A DNA stretch of 6,963 nt from Neisseriaceae bacterium. GTDB lineage: Bacteria; Pseudomonadota; Gammaproteobacteria; Burkholderiales; Neisseriaceae. Position 1 is the stretch's first letter. Each line of letters opens with the position of its first letter. The stretch is taken from contig JAFWUA010000146.1 of NCBI GenBank assembly GCA_017518785.1, forward strand, positions 1 to 6,963, read 5' to 3'. The notes beneath the pieces are model-generated. The model was not told the DNA's origin and searched no databases. It worked only from the letters and a program-made list of their open reading frames with translations. Below are positions 5,378 to 6,963 of this stretch, piece by piece. The position numbers and the translations under genes were made by a program.

Positions 5378-5404
5378 TCCTTTAATAAATATAGCGTTTA
5401 TTAA
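5378..5404 (-). promoter_or_regulatory. AU-only hairpin abutting the rpoH ribosome binding site
   Basis: On the minus strand TTAATAAA (5404-5397) pairs with TTTATTAA (5389-5382), an 8-bp stem with a 7-nt loop. Its last base is the first base of the SD AAGGA (5382-5378). A weak, all A-U stem next to the SD could melt with heat; that function is inference only. Confidence 0.4.
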
Positions 5405-5417
5405 TACAAAATTGCGG

Positions 5418-5446
5418 ATTATATCCATCACTTTGCCAGTATGCAA
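5418..5446 (-). promoter_or_regulatory. rpoH: Sigma-70-type promoter of rpoH
   Basis: On the minus strand TTGCAT (5446-5441), a 17-bp spacer and a perfect TATAAT (5423-5418). It is the best promoter match in the window, and it places the start about 43 nt before the rpoH ATG. Confidence 0.8.
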
Positions 5447-5575
5447 TCTTATTAAATCTTTACATTTCGTAAATCTATTAAAACTTATGTATCGATTGTT
5501 TTTATTTAAAATAGTTTCATCTTCTTATAAATTTATTTGTTTGGCTTTTTTCACTCCTCCTAATTTCGATAAACA

Positions 5576-5585
5576 CTGCCGGAAA
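5576..5585 (+). repeat. CTGCCGGAAA uptake-sequence-like 10-mer, copy 8
   Basis: Single exact plus-strand copy in the divergent rpoH-parC intergenic region, with 5' context ACA as in copy 1. It has no inverted partner nearby, so it is not part of a terminator. Confidence 0.75.
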
Positions 5586-5614
5586 TACCAAACTAATAAA
5601 CTTATAAGGTGAAG

Positions 5615-5638
5615 CCTCATGTATAATGTGAGGTTTTT
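5615..5638 (+). promoter_or_regulatory. parC upstream dyad with TATAAT in its loop and a following T-run
   Basis: CCTCA (5615-5619) and TGAGG (5629-5633) flank TGTATAATG, then TTTTT (5634-5638). TATAAT (5622-5627) is the only good -10 for parC and would start transcription near 5634; no good -35 is visible. The same dyad plus T-run also looks like a small terminator or attenuator. Which reading is right is open. Confidence 0.45.
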
Positions 5639-5656
5639 ATTATTCTTCTTCATGTT

Positions 5657-6963
5657 ATGACAGAAATTCCCGCTAATTCAGAACAACTTTCATTAGGTGA
5701 ATACACGCAAAAGGCTTATTTGGCTTATGCGATGAGCGTGGTGCGTTCTCGGGCTTTGCCTGATGTGGCGGACGGTCAAAAGCCTGTGCAGCGGCGGATT
5801 TTGTATGCCATGCACGATATGCGTTTGAATGCTAGCGCGAAGCCTGTGAAATCTGCACGCGTAGTGGGCGAGATTTTGGGTAAATATCACCCGCACGGCG
5901 ATTCTTCGGCGTATGACGCTATGGTGCGTATGGCACAGGATTTTACTCTGCGTTATCCTTTGATTGACGGTATCGGCAATTTTGGTTCGCGAGACGGCGA
6001 TGGTGCTGCGGCAATGCGTTATACCGAAGCACGACTTACGCCGATTGCTCAATTATTGCTGTCGGAATTAAGCATGGGTACGGTGGATTTTGTGCCGAAT
6101 TATGACGGTGCGTTTGATGAGCCGTCTGTTTTGCCTGCTCGCTTGCCGTTTGTTTTATTGAATGGTGCAAGCGGTATTGCGGTGGGCTTGGCAACCGAAA
6201 TTCCGCCGCATAATTTGCGTGAAGTGGCAGCGGCGTCTGTTGCTTTATTACGCAATCCAAATTTGCAAACTGCGGAAATATTGCAATATTTACCTGCACC
6301 TGATTTTCCAGGTGGCGGTCAGATTATTTCTTCGCCTGATGAAATTGTGAAAATTTACGAAACAGGCAAAGGCTCAATCCGTGTGCGGGCAAGGTATGAA
6401 GTGGAAAAACTCGCACGCGGACAATGGCGGATTGTGGTGAGCGAACTGCCACCAGCGGTTTCAACGCAAAAGATTTTGGCTCAAATTGAAGATTTAACCA
6501 ATCCCAAACCCAAAGCAGGCAAAAAACAATTAAGCCAAGAGCAACAAAACACCAAGTCGCTGATGCTGTCGTTAATTGACAAAGTGCGTGATGATTCCGA
6601 TAACGAATCGCCTGTGCGACTGGTATTTGAGCCGAAATCATCTCGCCTTGACCCTGATGAATTTATCAACACGCTGATGGCGAATACCGATTTAGAATGT
6701 AATTCGCCGATTAACTTGGTGATGATGGGGCAAAACGGCAAGCCTGCTCAAAAAGGCTTGAAACAAATTTTGAGCGAATGGTTGGCGTTTCGTGTGGCAA
6801 CCGTTACACGCCGCTTGCAATATCGTTTAGAGCAAGTCGAAAAACGCATTCACATTTTGCAAGGCAGAATGACGGTTTTTCTGCATATTGACGAAGTGAT
6901 TCGTGTCATTCGTGAATCGGACGCACCCAAGCCAGAGTTAATGCGTGCCTTTGGTCTCACGGA
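5657..6963 (+). CDS. parC: DNA topoisomerase IV subunit A (ParC), N-terminal 435 residues, cut by the window edge
   Basis: ParC with ParE decatenates daughter chromosomes. The visible part covers the breakage-reunion domain: QRRILYAM (45-52), GKYHPHGDSSAYDAM (75-89, the quinolone-resistance region), and AAMRYTEARL with the catalytic tyrosine Y122. NPKPKAGKKQL, MMGQNGKPAQKG and the TRRLQYRLEQVEKRIHILQGR helix follow. Neisserial ParC reads very similarly, including the KPKAGKKQL insert, which GyrA lacks as far as I recall; that argues for ParC over GyrA. ATG 5657 is the only start that fits, because TAA (5624-5626) closes the frame upstream. There is no SD; instead ATG-TTA-TGA (5652-5660) overlaps the start. 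Base composition is somewhat more GC-rich than the neighbours in the first few hundred bases. The normal length is about 750-770 residues, so over 300 are missing at the edge. Confidence 0.97.
   Translation, partial: MTEIPANSEQLSLGEYTQKAYLAYAMSVVRSRALPDVADGQKPVQRRILYAMHDMRLNASAKPVKSARVVGEILGKYHPHGDSSAYDAMVRMAQDFTLRYPLIDGIGNFGSRDGDGAAAMRYTEARLTPIAQLLLSELSMGTVDFVPNYDGAFDEPSVLPARLPFVLLNGASGIAVGLATEIPPHNLREVAAASVALLRNPNLQTAEILQYLPAPDFPGGGQIISSPDEIVKIYETGKGSIRVRARYEVEKLARGQWRIVVSELPPAVSTQKILAQIEDLTNPKPKAGKKQLSQEQQNTKSLMLSLIDKVRDDSDNESPVRLVFEPKSSRLDPDEFINTLMANTDLECNSPINLVMMGQNGKPAQKGLKQILSEWLAFRVATVTRRLQYRLEQVEKRIHILQGRMTVFLHIDEVIRVIRESDAPKPELMRAFGLT

Noticed and set aside
5369..5446. Upstream TTG start adding 26 residues to RpoH
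   Set aside because: The TTG is the promoter -35 itself, so the extension would not be transcribed. The SD and family length favour 5368.
6121..6128. GCCGTCTG, resembling the classical Neisseria uptake sequence
   Set aside because: Only 8 of 10 bases match (followed by TT, not AA), it is a single copy in coding DNA, and it is expected by chance at this level.
5693..6741. Minus-strand open frames opposite parC
   Set aside because: They are shadows of the strongly conserved parC coding frame and show no recognisable domain or SD.

Overview
The window most likely comes from the chromosome of an AT-rich member of the Neisseriaceae. I judge this from the proteins. The ParC N-terminal half, the RpoH, and the metal-ABC permease all read like neisserial versions. 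A fragment at the left edge matches the self-processing module of the meningococcal FrpC/FrpA proteins as I remember them. A 10-mer, CTGCCGGAAA, occurs eight times in both orientations, much as DNA uptake sequences do in this family. It is not the classical GCCGTCTGAA.

Layout. Positions 1-1096 (minus) hold a broken, edge-truncated FrpC-like gene with an Asp-Pro autocleavage site and EF-hand-like calcium loops. Its 5' end is degraded. Positions 1097-1713 carry no convincing gene. They hold a chain of back-to-back short hairpins (about 1174-1328), a 133-bp MITE-like element with perfect 20-bp terminal inverted repeats (1448-1580), decayed copies of its ends outside it, and a promoter. Positions 1714-3433 (plus) form a tightly coupled operon: a possible 32-residue membrane peptide, a Zn/Mn ABC ATPase (znuC type) and its permease (znuB type), each start codon overlapping the previous stop by one base. 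No substrate-binding protein gene is present here.

Positions 3440-3520 are a convergent terminator region in which three copies of the 10-mer can form two alternative overlapping hairpins, one suited to each direction. Positions 3542-4402 (minus) encode a YpfJ-type zinc metallopeptidase with an eight-C tract in its coding strand. Positions 4520-5368 (minus) encode the heat-shock sigma factor RpoH, with its own terminator and a strong sigma-70-type promoter. From 5657 (plus), diverging from rpoH, topoisomerase IV subunit A (parC) runs off the right edge.

The right side is core genome (DNA topology, heat-shock control, a membrane-anchored peptidase) next to a metal-uptake operon. The left 1.7 kb is accessory and decaying DNA. 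The most notable points are the non-standard uptake-sequence-like repeat, the shared-arm terminator built from it, the hairpin chain, and the small membrane ORF coupled to the metal transporter.
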